Of a stretch of 64,000 nt of DNA, positions 1-8,782 are shown one piece after another. Each line of letters starts with the position of its first letter. The first letter of the stretch is position 1. Origin of the DNA: Pseudoflavonifractor sp. AF19-9AC (lineage in GTDB: Bacteria > Bacillota > Clostridia > Oscillospirales > Oscillospiraceae). The notes under the pieces were generated by a model. The model saw only the letters and a program-made list of their open reading frames with translations, made no database searches and had not been told where the DNA came from. The DNA lies in the NCBI RefSeq assembly GCF_003478995.1, contig NZ_QUGI01000007.1, positions 1 through 64,000 of the forward strand, written 5' to 3'. The position numbers and the translations under genes were made by a program.

Positions 1-1043
1 CCGCCGGACAGGAACTCGTAGTGGCCGTCGCCCTTGGGGAAGATCAGGGGGTTGTCGGTGGCGGAGTTGATCTCCACCTCGATGAGATGCTTGACGTAGG
101 TCAGGTTCTCACGGCAGATGCCCTGAACCTGGGGCATGCAGCGCAGAGAGTACACGTCCTGAACGCGCTCCTGATAGTGGGGGTGCATGATGTCGTAATC
201 CAGGTGCACCTTGCGGGCATCCTCGGTCACGCGCTCGCTGCCCTCCACCAGGCGCATCACGTTGGCAGCAGCCTTGATCTGGCCCTCGTAGGGACGGACG
301 CTCTGGATGCGGGGATCAAAGGCGCGGGTCTCGCCGCGGACGGCCTCCAGAGACAGAGCGGTGGTCACCTCAGACAGCTTGTACAGACGCTCGGCATCGT
401 GGAAGCACAGGCAGGACATGGCAGCGAACATGGTGGTGCCGTTCAGCAGAGCCAGGCAGTCCTTGGCCTTCAGCTGGAACTCAGGCTCCATACCGGCCTT
501 CTTCAGGGCCTCCTGAGCGGGCAGCCGCTCACCCTGGTAGAAGGCCTCGGCCTGGGGAACGCCAATGAGCACGGAGACAATGTGGGCCATGGGAGCTAGG
601 TCGCCGCAGGCGCCCACGGAGCCCTGGAAGGGAACCACGGGATGCACGCCCTTGTTCAGCATATCAATGAGGCGGTCCACCACAACGATCCGCAGACCGG
701 ACACGCCGCGGCAGAAGGCGTTCAGACGCACACACATGGTGGCGCGCACCACTTCCTCGGGGGCGGGGTCACCCACGCCGCCGCAGTGGGACAGGACGGT
801 GCGATACTGGTGCAGGTCGCTCTCCTCAATGGACACCTTGCAGTCCTTGTGCTTGCCCAGACCGGTGTTGAAGCCGTACACAGCGGGAGCGTCCTCGCGC
901 ATCCACTCCTCTTCCATGTACTTGCGGACTTCCTCAATCTTGGCGCGGCACTCGGGGGCCAGCTCCACCTGATAGCCGTGGCGGGCTACGTTTACCACAT
1001 CTTCGATCTTCAGGTCGGTTCCGTTCAAAATTACCTTGTTCAT
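1..1043 (-). CDS. hutH: Aromatic amino acid ammonia-lyase, HutH-like (partial, C-terminus outside window)
   Basis: Cytoplasmic MIO enzyme that removes ammonia from an aromatic amino acid, most likely histidine to urocanate. The first 347 codons are present. Family marks seen: YGFNTGLG at residues 56-63 (active-site Tyr), SHCGGVGDP with His86, LNGTT near residue 200, YSLRC followed by PQV, and NSATDNPLIF near the cut end. The MIO triad is Ala145-Cys146-Gly147 instead of Ala-Ser-Gly. The start follows an AAGGAG box. It lies 63 bp behind the MFS gene on the same strand and is the last visible member of the Liv/cassette train, but it is GC-rich in the style of the core chromosome, unlike the genes before it. 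A tyrosine or phenylalanine lyase, or an aminomutase, is not excluded. Confidence 0.85.
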   Translation of the reverse strand, partial: MNKVILNGTDLKIEDVVNVARHGYQVELAPECRAKIEEVRKYMEEEWMREDAPAVYGFNTGLGKHKDCKVSIEESDLHQYRTVLSHCGGVGDPAPEEVVRATMCVRLNAFCRGVSGLRIVVVDRLIDMLNKGVHPVVPFQGSVGACGDLAPMAHIVSVLIGVPQAEAFYQGERLPAQEALKKAGMEPEFQLKAKDCLALLNGTTMFAAMSCLCFHDAERLYKLSEVTTALSLEAVRGETRAFDPRIQSVRPYEGQIKAAANVMRLVEGSERVTEDARKVHLDYDIMHPHYQERVQDVYSLRCMPQVQGICRENLTYVKHLIEVEINSATDNPLIFPKGDGHYEFLSG

Positions 1044-1106
1044 TGATGTCCTACTCCTTTTAAATCCATTGATGCACGTACAAATACATATCAGCACTGC
1101 ACACCA

Positions 1107-2339
1107 TTAGTTCTCATTTAAATCATCAATACTTTGTCTACGTAAAAATGGGCTGCATAAAAATTGATATATCAGGATTTGCACGCACGCTACTACGGCA
1201 CATAAGATAAAAAGTGATTGAAAAGCCTTTAACCCAATTAACCATCCCGACAGCATTGACGCCGCACTCGTCCCGATATAATTGGAAAAGATTCGCATCC
1301 CGGCATAGCTGCCGCGCCATTGCTGGGGGACTGATTGCAACATAGGGCTGTCTACGCTAGTGTACAAGATATTGCAGGTTGCTGTACGCAATATTGTCAT
1401 CCCAACGAATAACCCTCCAGGTGCAAACGTCATTACCACAAAAGCGACGACTTGCAAAAGGAAGGTCACTTTTGAAATTTGATGCAATTCAATCCGGCGC
1501 ACCACAGCAGGCAATAAGAGCAGAATTGCGCATCCCGCTACTGAGTTCAGTGAAAATACAATCCCTACGACACGATCTGACATACCGTGCCATAAACGCA
1601 GTACCAGATTGAGCATGCCCGTTGACAGCGTCAACAGTCCAAAGGTGAGGAACCCGTAAACCAAATAATATCGAACACTTCTCTTTCTCAAAAGTATCCA
1701 TACTCCATTGTGCTCACGGTGGTGACTCACATTGGCCGGTTGACGAGGCAATCTCCCTCGAAACCACGTAAGCAACATATAAAGGCCAGCGCAAAGCATC
1801 AAGATATATCGGTACGGATTTTCTGCTGGAAACAATGGAAGGCAAATACTGCATAATGCACTTCCCGCAATGCTGCCTAAAAAATAGATTGCCAACACCA
1901 AATTATAGCTGTATTGACGCTGGGATTCTTTTACCAGGCTCAGCGGAAGGTTAAATTCCATGGACATAACGCAGCCAAGTCCGGCACAATAGATCCCGTG
2001 ACCAAGGTAAAACAGGCATAGTTGCTGAACATTTGAGACCAATATTAGGGACGCCCCCATTAAGAAGGTGCCAACTGCCATAACAAGCGGAAAACCGTAT
2101 TTATCCCCTGCTGTTCCTACAAAAAATGATGTAATTGCGGTTACCAAATATCCGAGACACAGCAGTGTTCCAATTTGAGTCTCATTAATTCCGCAAGCAG
2201 CAAGGTAAAAATTCATAGCAATGGACCATGCACCATAGCAGACTCCAAAAAGGAACTCACTAAAGATGCACCGCCGTCCCAAAACAGGCAAATCTTTCAG
2301 CCTCGTCTTGTCCTTGTTCACTTGATCCCCACCCAACAT
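1107..2339 (-). CDS. MFS transporter
   Basis: Integral membrane carrier of the major facilitator superfamily, 410 residues with about twelve hydrophobic segments. The first pair flanks a short loop with GTAGDKYGFPL, which matches the loop 2-3 signature (G-x3-D-R/K-x-G). An intracellular positive stretch (residues about 190-215) separates the two six-helix halves. Substrate unknown. It sits between DhaL and the HutH-like lyase in the same orientation, so it may export a product (for example urocanate or an opine) or import an alternative substrate; this is inference. The gene is clearly AT-richer than the lyase gene that follows. Confidence 0.8.
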   Translation of the reverse strand: MLGGDQVNKDKTRLKDLPVLGRRCIFSEFLFGVCYGAWSIAMNFYLAACGINETQIGTLLCLGYLVTAITSFFVGTAGDKYGFPLVMAVGTFLMGASLILVSNVQQLCLFYLGHGIYCAGLGCVMSMEFNLPLSLVKESQRQYSYNLVLAIYFLGSIAGSALCSICLPLFPAENPYRYILMLCAGLYMLLTWFRGRLPRQPANVSHHREHNGVWILLRKRSVRYYLVYGFLTFGLLTLSTGMLNLVLRLWHGMSDRVVGIVFSLNSVAGCAILLLLPAVVRRIELHQISKVTFLLQVVAFVVMTFAPGGLFVGMTILRTATCNILYTSVDSPMLQSVPQQWRGSYAGMRIFSNYIGTSAASMLSGWLIGLKAFQSLFILCAVVACVQILIYQFLCSPFLRRQSIDDLNEN

Positions 2340-2433
2340 TTATGCATCCAGCCCAGCCACCAGAATGAGTGTCAACAGGATGCCCCCGTTGCTCTGTATC
2401 AAGCCAGCTTGCTTATTGTCTGACTGGTATTGC

Positions 2434-3078
2434 TCAACACTGTTCCAACATACATTCGGAGAGAACCTTCAGCTGATAATACATAGTCACTGCACCGGGA
2501 TCCAGATGTCCGACACCTTTCTCCGCCTGGTAATAGGCACGTCCGCGAATTGCCTCCATCTCCTTGGTACTCTCCATTCCGCGATAGGCAGCCCGCTCCA
2601 TACGCACCAGTGCATCTCGATCCTCGGCTCCTTCCTCCACCGCCTCTTTCAGCTCGTTGGCAGCAGCGTAGAGCGTATCAATCATTGTCTTCATGCCTGG
2701 TCCGGAGTTTCCTCGCTTACAGATACCCTCCAGCATAGCCATGAGAATGCGGCTGAGAAGTGCAACATCAATATTATCCTGAGTTCCAACTTCTTTCGCC
2801 GCACTGATGTATCCGCTTCCATAGAGTACGCCGGAAGAGCCACCAATGCCACTCATCATAAGCATCCCAATCTTTTTGAACATTTCGTTCAAAGGCAGCT
2901 TAGACAGCTCATCTTTTGCCTCTACAACCTTCTGAAACCCCATGTTCAAATTAGCCCAATGATCGCCGTCACCCGTGACTGCGTCCAGTTCTGTAATGTA
3001 GTCTTTCTCCTGCGCAATTAACTCTGCCGCGCGCTGGCAGTAGTCCATATATTCCTTGCTACCGAACGAAATACTCAT
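2434..3078 (-). CDS. dhaL: Dihydroxyacetone kinase subunit DhaL (nucleotide-binding)
   Basis: All-helical subunit that holds the nucleotide used to phosphorylate dihydroxyacetone or a related ketose bound to DhaK. The Mg-nucleotide motif GDGDHWANLNMG is at about residues 36-47, followed by GGSSGVLYG and the RGNSGPGMKTMIDTL segment of the family; length 214 is typical. It follows dhaK after 38 bp. No DhaM phosphotransfer subunit is encoded in the window, so the phosphate donor (PEP through a distant DhaM, or ATP directly) is open. Confidence 0.88.
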   Translation of the reverse strand: MSISFGSKEYMDYCQRAAELIAQEKDYITELDAVTGDGDHWANLNMGFQKVVEAKDELSKLPLNEMFKKIGMLMMSGIGGSSGVLYGSGYISAAKEVGTQDNIDVALLSRILMAMLEGICKRGNSGPGMKTMIDTLYAAANELKEAVEEGAEDRDALVRMERAAYRGMESTKEMEAIRGRAYYQAEKGVGHLDPGAVTMYYQLKVLSECMLEQC

Positions 3079-3116
3079 TGTTCTATCCCCACTTTTCTTT
3101 GTCCGAGATTTCCCGT

Positions 3117-4100
3117 TTACTGCCGGAGTGCTGGAGTATCACAGGGCGCATCAAGCAATTGTTTAAGCTCACCATCCAGTTTCAGCAGACTGACAGAACA
3201 CCCAGCCATTTCAATGGAGGTCATGTAATTTCCTACATAAGAGCGATATACCCGTACCCCGAGCTGCTCCAGGTAGTTACACACATCGTTCTCCAAAATA
3301 TATAGCTCCATCAAAGGCGTACCGCCCAGGCCATTGATCATAAGGGCCACTTCACTGTCAGTATAATCATAGTCCTCCATGATCTTGCTCACCAGAAGCT
3401 GCGCAATTTCTTGAGACGTTTTCATCTCTGTCTTGCTGACCCCTGGCTCTCCATGGATTCCCATCCCGATCTCCACTTCGTTTTCTTCCAGTGTAAAACC
3501 AGGCTTTCCTACACCGGGCAACACGCACGGGGACATTGCCATTCCCATGCTCCGAACGTTATCAATCACCTTTTGTGCTACGTCGGCAACTTCATCCAGA
3601 CTTCCACCTGCCGCTGCTTTTGCGCCAGCACATTTGTGTACAAACACCGTTCCAGCAATGCCACGGCGACCGGTCGAAAACGTGCTATCCGGTACAGCTA
3701 CGTCATCTTTGACCACAACACTGCGAACGGAAATTCCTTCCATCTCCGCCAGTTCCTGAGCCATAGAGAAATTCATAACGTCCCCGGAATAGTTTTTAAT
3801 AACGAGCAGAACACCTTTTCCGGTGTCTGCCAATTGAATGCCTTTCAGGACACGGTCCGGACTGGGGGAGGCGAACACATTCCCGGCAACGGCTGCACTC
3901 AGCATTCCCTCGCCCACATAACCAGCATGGGCCGGCTCATGTCCAGAACCTCCACCAGAGACAATTCCGACCTGATCTCCCATTTCCTTACGGCTAATCA
4001 CCTCTACTTCAGGGGTGTAGCACAACTTTGGGTATGCTTTTGCCATACCTTGGAGCATTTCTGTTACTACATTTTCGGGCTTGTTAATAATTTTTTTCAT
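3117..4100 (-). CDS. dhaK: Dihydroxyacetone kinase subunit DhaK (substrate-binding)
   Basis: Binds the carbonyl substrate covalently through a histidine hemiaminal and presents it to DhaL for phosphorylation. The substrate loop GGGSGHEPAHAGYVG is at residues 49-63, and the hemiaminal His216 lies in GIHGEPG, both intact. Length 327 fits the stand-alone DhaK family. It is separated by 91 bp from livF upstream and followed by dhaL. Its place inside an amino-acid-type ABC import operon is unusual and suggests that a triose or other small ketone/aldehyde is released from the imported compound; that is inference. Confidence 0.9.
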   Translation of the reverse strand: MKKIINKPENVVTEMLQGMAKAYPKLCYTPEVEVISRKEMGDQVGIVSGGGSGHEPAHAGYVGEGMLSAAVAGNVFASPSPDRVLKGIQLADTGKGVLLVIKNYSGDVMNFSMAQELAEMEGISVRSVVVKDDVAVPDSTFSTGRRGIAGTVFVHKCAGAKAAAGGSLDEVADVAQKVIDNVRSMGMAMSPCVLPGVGKPGFTLEENEVEIGMGIHGEPGVSKTEMKTSQEIAQLLVSKIMEDYDYTDSEVALMINGLGGTPLMELYILENDVCNYLEQLGVRVYRSYVGNYMTSIEMAGCSVSLLKLDGELKQLLDAPCDTPALRQ

Positions 4101-4191
4101 AACGGTTATGCCAACTGGTAAATTTAGATTACCAACTGACTGCTCCTTTCTTTCCAGGTTCTTAAAAATCCGTCACATGAAACCGAATCAT

Positions 4192-4899
4192 TTAGACACC
4201 CAGATAGGCCTTGCGGACATCATCATTCTCCGCCAGTTCCGCGCCGGTTCCAGACATCTCAATTGTTCCATTTGTCAATACATATGCACGATCTGCGACT
4301 CCCAGAGCACGCACAGCATTTTGTTCCACCAGCAGAATGGTTGTTCCCTCAGCTGCGATCTGCGTAATAATTTCATATACGTCATCCACCACAACCGGGG
4401 CCAAACCCAGAGAGGGCTCATCCAACATAAGCAGCTTAGGCCGAGACATCAGCGAACGGGCAATGGCCAGCATTTGCTGCTCACCGCCGCTCATCAGGCC
4501 GGCTTTCTGGTTCTTTCGTTTTCCCAGGATAGGAAATTTTTCATAATATTTTTGAATATCTGCTTTTACCCCATCCCGGTCACGTCTGGTATAGGCTCCA
4601 GCGTTCAAATTGGCCTCAACCGTTAAATCAGGAAATACCTGTCTGCCCTCAGGCGTGTGGGCAATGCCCAATTTAACAATTGTATTAGCCTCAAGCCCAG
4701 CAATGGATTTTCCCTCGAACACAATGTCTCCACGAGTAGGCCGTACCAGCCCGGAAATAGTTTTCAGGAGAGTAGACTTTCCAGCTCCGTTGTGCCCAAC
4801 GATAGCTACAATTTCTCCTTCCTTCACTTCAATGTTGACACCCCGGAGAGCTTCAATGGGGCCATAATGCACATCCAAGTCCTTAATGGAAATCAGCAT
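4192..4899 (-). CDS. livF: Branched-chain amino acid-type ABC transporter ATPase LivF
   Basis: ATP-hydrolysing subunit of a LivFGHMJ-type importer, at the inner face of the membrane. Walker A is GHNGAGKST (residues about 34-42), the signature is LMSGGEQQM, and Walker B is LLMLDEPSLGL, followed by the switch His region. Length 235 is normal for LivF. It starts 2 bp after the livG stop with its own GGGAGGG box, so the two are translationally close. The ligand is probably not a branched-chain amino acid given the operon content. Confidence 0.9.
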   Translation of the reverse strand: MLISIKDLDVHYGPIEALRGVNIEVKEGEIVAIVGHNGAGKSTLLKTISGLVRPTRGDIVFEGKSIAGLEANTIVKLGIAHTPEGRQVFPDLTVEANLNAGAYTRRDRDGVKADIQKYYEKFPILGKRKNQKAGLMSGGEQQMLAIARSLMSRPKLLMLDEPSLGLAPVVVDDVYEIITQIAAEGTTILLVEQNAVRALGVADRAYVLTNGTIEMSGTGAELAENDDVRKAYLGV

Positions 4900-4901
4900 T
4901 T

Positions 4902-5666
4902 TTATTTCCCTCCCAAATAGGCTCTGATCACGTGCTCATTGGTTTGGATCTCTGCAGGAAGGCCTTCCGCAATTTTATGTCCATTGTCCATTGCCACAAT
5001 TCGTTGGGCTACACGCATCATTACTTTCATGTTGTGCTCGATCAAGATAATGGAAATTTTCTTCTCCTCTTTGATTTTTGCCACCAGTTCCATCAATTCC
5101 TGGGCCTCTACGCTATTCATACCCGCAGTAGGCTCGTCCAGCAGAAGAAGGCGGGGCTCGCACATTAATGCCCGGGCCAATTCCAGGCGCTTCTGCTGTC
5201 CGTAAGGCATGCTTCCGGCAATTTCCTGATCCATGCCCTTAAGTCCGACCAGAGTAAGCGCGTCTTCAACCAAATCTGCCGCTTTCTGCTCCTCCTCCTT
5301 AAATTTGCGTGTATGAAGCATATTATCCAAAAACGAAGTTTTAATGTTCAGATTCTGGCCAATGAGGGCATTTTCCTTCACTGTGAGTGCATGGAAAATT
5401 CTCAGATTCTGGAAGGTACGTGCAATGCCCAGGCCCGCCATCTTATCCAGCTCTTTACCCGTAATATCTTTGCCTTCAAAGATAAACGTTCCGCCTGTTG
5501 GCTTATAGATTCCTGTCAACGCATTGAAGAACGTGGTTTTTCCAGAGCCGTTTGGACCAATAATACCGAGCGTCTCATTGGTATCGACAAACAGGGACAC
5601 GTCATCCACCGCGTGCACGCCACCGAAGTACATCTTAATGCCATTGGCTTCTAATAAATGTTCCAC
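4902..5666 (-). CDS. livG: Branched-chain amino acid-type ABC transporter ATPase LivG
   Basis: Second ATPase of the Liv-type importer. Walker A is GPNGSGKTT (about residues 36-44), the signature region reads MPYGQQKRLELARAL in place of the canonical LSGGQ, as is common in LivG, and Walker B is LLLLDEPTAGMN. The 254-residue length and the C-terminal HVIRAYLG tail are typical of LivG. It is preceded by a 95-bp gap after the second helical protein of the nearer cassette, so the cassette is sandwiched between LivM and LivG genes. Confidence 0.9.
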   Translation of the reverse strand: MEHLLEANGIKMYFGGVHAVDDVSLFVDTNETLGIIGPNGSGKTTFFNALTGIYKPTGGTFIFEGKDITGKELDKMAGLGIARTFQNLRIFHALTVKENALIGQNLNIKTSFLDNMLHTRKFKEEEQKAADLVEDALTLVGLKGMDQEIAGSMPYGQQKRLELARALMCEPRLLLLDEPTAGMNSVEAQELMELVAKIKEEKKISIILIEHNMKVMMRVAQRIVAMDNGHKIAEGLPAEIQTNEHVIRAYLGGK

Positions 5667-5761
5667 TGAATATCCTCCCGTTCATCGTGCATTCAACGGA
5701 GCTGCACGATTTCTTATTTTTGGTCGTACACGGCGCTGTGCCGTCTGATATCAGTGATAAA

Positions 5762-6280
5762 TCAGATACCCTCGGCCAGCTTTCTGCCAACTTCGTAATA
5801 GGCTTTGTCCTTTCTGTGGAACGCACGACCGACACCCCACGGCATATACTGATATACCCATACGTTAATATTACTCAGGTAACTCCGGTAGCTGTCCAGA
5901 ACCGCGACCAGCTCTGACTTCTCCAGTCCGTCCATAATCTCGTCCAGCTGCTGGAAAAACTCATACTGCTTTCTCAGGCCACAGTAACTACCAAATTCAG
6001 AGGGCTGCTTAATCCAGAAGCGTGTCATCTGACAAAGCTGCTCCATGCTATAGTTCTCTTTCTTCGCCAACTCGATGATAAAATAGCACCAATCAGCCAG
6101 GTAATTTACATCAGCGCCACCAAAAAACCAGGTGGTAAAAATCTGGTTGTCGTTGGGAACGCCGGCTCCTCCCTTGCTAATGGAATACCGGAATACATCT
6201 ACCACATCCTGCACGGGCTCCAATGTGGTCAAAAGAGATTCCCGATCGATCTCAGCTTTTAATTCCTGCCAGGTCTTCAT
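5762..6280 (-). CDS. Cucumopine synthase-related helical bundle protein, type A (cassette 2)
   Basis: Predicted soluble, mostly helical protein of 172 residues with no signal peptide. The C-terminal block N-x-N-V-W at residues 137-141 followed by WGVGRAF (148-154) is shared with all four helical proteins here, as are the VFRYSI block (29-34) and the Y-x3-W-C-Y-F segment (60-67). I recognise the pattern as that of the helical domain at the C-terminus of cucumopine synthase, from memory and without a search. It starts 2 bp after the partner cyclophilin-like gene, with a GGAGGTGG box that decides the start. It is an ortholog-like duplicate of the type A helical gene ending near 9756; both carry SLEP, FRYSISK and DNQIFTTWF. 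Confidence 0.6.
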   Translation of the reverse strand: MKTWQELKAEIDRESLLTTLEPVQDVVDVFRYSISKGGAGVPNDNQIFTTWFFGGADVNYLADWCYFIIELAKKENYSMEQLCQMTRFWIKQPSEFGSYCGLRKQYEFFQQLDEIMDGLEKSELVAVLDSYRSYLSNINVWVYQYMPWGVGRAFHRKDKAYYEVGRKLAEGI

Positions 6281-6282
6281 CT

Positions 6283-6726
6283 TTATTCCACCTCCATAAA
6301 TTCGACGTGGTAAATTTCCTTCGTTCTGGTCGCGCTCTGCCACTGAAGTCTTCCCACTTTCTTCAGTACCTCCAAGTCCTTCTCCGCAACCTGCGCCACT
6401 GGGATATAGTCACGGTCATCCACACAAGCGTCATACTTTACCAGCAGCTCAGTAGTTCCTCCCTGGGGAAACAGCAGGGAAACCCGGCCGATCGGAGCAT
6501 CCTTCATTTTCTCATTCTTCATCTGAGCCGCTTCCAGCTCAAAGGGAACCTTCTGAAGGTGTACCGCGCGGGCGCGCAGCATCCAGCCACCTACCATTTC
6601 GTGGCCCTGAATGGCCTTCACAGGCATATTGTCCACAAGGATATCCAGTGCCTCCTGATTTTCAGAAATCCCATCGCACATAACTTCCATTTTCAATGCG
6701 GGCCAACGCATTTTAAATTTTTTCAT
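6283..6726 (-). CDS. Cyclophilin-like protein (DUF3830-like), type A (cassette 2)
   Basis: Small beta-rich cytoplasmic protein of 147 residues. Features resembling the DUF3830/TM1367 cyclophilin-like fold are the NMPVKAIQ strand-turn, GHEMVGGW with His42 and Glu43 at the expected pocket strand, LLFPQGG (84-90), LLVKYD and a C-terminal GRLQWQSATRTKEI segment. It aligns without gaps to the type A protein of the other cassette, with 86 of 147 residues identical by hand count. In cucumopine synthase such a domain is fused to the helical bundle; here the two are adjacent genes and probably form a complex. The reaction is unknown; histidine-carbonyl condensation or its reverse is an inference. Confidence 0.6.
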   Translation of the reverse strand: MKKFKMRWPALKMEVMCDGISENQEALDILVDNMPVKAIQGHEMVGGWMLRARAVHLQKVPFELEAAQMKNEKMKDAPIGRVSLLFPQGGTTELLVKYDACVDDRDYIPVAQVAEKDLEVLKKVGRLQWQSATRTKEIYHVEFMEVE

Positions 6727-6749
6727 CGTTATTCTCTCCTTCGCTGCTT

Positions 6750-7271
6750 TTAGACAAAACTCTCAACATTCCGGGTGCCCATATCCACCAGTTCCTCACG
6801 GGTGGGAATCCGGAAGGCCTGTCCAATGCCCCACTTCATATAGTGATGGATCCATGCGTTCATATTGGACCCATACAGATATAGAGCATTAAGCAGCTTC
6901 AGCATATCCTCCTTCGTGTCCAGATCCTTCATGCAATCCAGAACTTTTTGGGCAAGTTCGGCATAGGTTGCCATTCCGCACAGCTTCGCAGTACCCACTG
7001 CTTTGGGCAGCAGCTGGAATGTCATTTCCTTGACTTGCTGAGCCGTGTAGCCAGGCAGACCTGCCAGCTTGACAATATTGTAAACGTAATACGGACCTAC
7101 ATAGCGGCTGGCAGTCGCTCCTTCAAACCAGGGGCCCAACATCAGCCCGCCAGTTCCGCCCTCGGTTTCCAGAATTTCATATTTAAAAACGCGCAGTACA
7201 TCTTCGGGAGGTGTTTTAAGGATTCTGGCATTTTCCTCATCAATGGTCTTTTTCACAGTTTTCCAGTCCAT
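6750..7271 (-). CDS. Cucumopine synthase-related helical bundle protein, type B (cassette 2)
   Basis: Helical protein of 173 residues, paralogous to the type A helical proteins but clearly diverged. It has the VFKYEI block (29-34), GPWFEGATASRY (46-57), YYVYNIVKL, and the family C-terminal block N-x-N-A-W then WGIGQAF (147-153). It begins 3 bp after the type B cyclophilin-like gene, repeating the cyclophilin-then-helical pairing. Type B forms of the two cassettes are much closer to each other (GGTGGLM-GPWFEGATASRY in both) than to type A, so A and B split before the cassette was duplicated. Confidence 0.58.
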   Translation of the reverse strand: MDWKTVKKTIDEENARILKTPPEDVLRVFKYEILETEGGTGGLMLGPWFEGATASRYVGPYYVYNIVKLAGLPGYTAQQVKEMTFQLLPKAVGTAKLCGMATYAELAQKVLDCMKDLDTKEDMLKLLNALYLYGSNMNAWIHHYMKWGIGQAFRIPTREELVDMGTRNVESFV

Positions 7272-7274
7272 GAT

Positions 7275-7724
7275 TTATTCCTCCACACCTAAAAATTCCA
7301 CATAGATCGGCATCTTATCGCTCATGGTGTTCTCCCAGACCCGATTGCCCACCTCACGCAGAATGGGCTTGTCCTCTTCCACCACTTCCGCCCAAGTCAC
7401 ATAGGACATAGGCTCGGTCATTTGATCAAATTTGCAGCTGAGATTTGCCACATTGCCCGTAGTCATAAAGAAGGTCATCCGGCCCTCTGGCATCTCCACA
7501 ACATCTTCCAGTGGACAGTTCTCCTGGATCCAGTTGCATTCCTGGCTCATAGGCAAATTCAGCATAAACAAAGACTTTCCTGCCACAACGGTAACAGTCT
7601 GCAAACAAGATGTGGGGAGATTTGTCAAGAACCAGTCAAAAATTTCCTGGTTATGATCAATGGACTCCACTCGCACTTGCTTGTTCAATGCACTCCATCT
7701 CATTATAAATTGCTTTTTAGCCAT
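7275..7724 (-). CDS. Cyclophilin-like protein (DUF3830-like), type B (cassette 2)
   Basis: Beta-rich 149-residue protein, first gene of the second cassette. It shares the opening FIMRW, NLP-turn, FFMTTGNVANL, TWAEV and final YVEF layout with the other cyclophilin-like proteins, but the GHEMVGG pocket block of type A is replaced by QTVTVVAG, so the pocket His/Glu pair is missing. A CNWIQEN segment is specific to type B. Likely a structural or ligand-selecting partner rather than the catalytic copy (inference). It follows livM after 45 bp. Confidence 0.55.
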   Translation of the reverse strand: MAKKQFIMRWSALNKQVRVESIDHNQEIFDWFLTNLPTSCLQTVTVVAGKSLFMLNLPMSQECNWIQENCPLEDVVEMPEGRMTFFMTTGNVANLSCKFDQMTEPMSYVTWAEVVEEDKPILREVGNRVWENTMSDKMPIYVEFLGVEE

Positions 7725-7769
7725 CTTAATCTCCTCAATTCCTTATAGTGATAGACAGCAAGTTCATAC

Positions 7770-8780
7770 TTAAGCCTGCTTTGCCTGCTGTCTCTTGCGC
7801 AGGAAGGAACGGATCTTTTCCTGGAAACCTCCCTTGCCCGCATAGGCTCTGGAGCCCATAATGCCTTGAGGCCGGAACAGCATGCACAGAATCATGATCA
7901 CACCGCCGACACCGACTCGGTAAACTGCCAGCGGCCGGATAACTTCAGGCATAATGACAAAAAACGCTGCACCAACAATTGCACCAGGCATACTGCCCAG
8001 GCCGCCGATGATACACATCTGCAGAACCAGCAATGACTCGTCAAACGTAAAGTTGGTCGGACCCACAAATCCGATAAAGTGAGCCATCAGGCTGCCTGCT
8101 AAACCGGCAAAAAACGTACCGATTGCAAAAGCCAAAACTTTACTGTTATTCACATTTACGCCTACAGAGCTGGCACCGATTTCATTATCCCGTACTGCCT
8201 GCAGTGCCCGTCCGATTCTGGACTTAATTAAGTTATTCAGAATCACATAGGTCAACACAACCACGCCGAACATCAGATAAAAATTTCTGATCGGTGTATT
8301 AAACTCAAACCCAAACAGCTTGGCTGGAGGAATTCCAGGTACGCCGGAGGGTCCGCGGGTCAATCCCGTCCAATTGTTCAGAATGGCAGTAAAAATATTG
8401 GCAAATGCAATGGTGATAAGGCTTAGGAAGTCGGTCTCCACACGCAAGCACGGAACTGCAATGATGACACCAATCAAAGCAGTAATTAGACCCGCTGCCA
8501 GAAAACAAACAATAAACGGAAGATCAAAATTAACGGCCAACAGCGCCGAAGCATAGGCTCCTACTCCATAAAAGGCCGCCATACCTTGGTTCAGCATTCC
8601 TGTGTAACCGCAAATCAGCATGGCACCCATCGTTAAGATGGAGTAAATCATGATGTTTGTGCCCACACGGATTGTCATACCGCTACTGACCCATGGGAAA
8701 ATAATTACCGCTACAAACAGAAGAACAATGAACAGGCGTTTATGTTTTTTGGCCGTTGATTTTAATACACGTATATCCAT
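7770..8780 (-). CDS. livM: Branched-chain amino acid-type ABC transporter permease LivM
   Basis: Inner-membrane permease, 336 residues with about ten hydrophobic segments. The cytoplasmic coupling loop RIGRALQAVRDNEIGASSVGVN (about residues 188-209) is the LivM hallmark, and the C-terminal LFRPQGIMG is also typical. The N-terminal positive stretch KSTAKKHKRL precedes the first helix. It begins 2 bp after livH ends. Partner of LivH, LivG, LivF and the lipoprotein encoded near 12 kb. Confidence 0.9.
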   Translation of the reverse strand: MDIRVLKSTAKKHKRLFIVLLFVAVIIFPWVSSGMTIRVGTNIMIYSILTMGAMLICGYTGMLNQGMAAFYGVGAYASALLAVNFDLPFIVCFLAAGLITALIGVIIAVPCLRVETDFLSLITIAFANIFTAILNNWTGLTRGPSGVPGIPPAKLFGFEFNTPIRNFYLMFGVVVLTYVILNNLIKSRIGRALQAVRDNEIGASSVGVNVNNSKVLAFAIGTFFAGLAGSLMAHFIGFVGPTNFTFDESLLVLQMCIIGGLGSMPGAIVGAAFFVIMPEVIRPLAVYRVGVGGVIMILCMLFRPQGIMGSRAYAGKGGFQEKIRSFLRKRQQAKQA

Positions 8781-8782
8781 GC

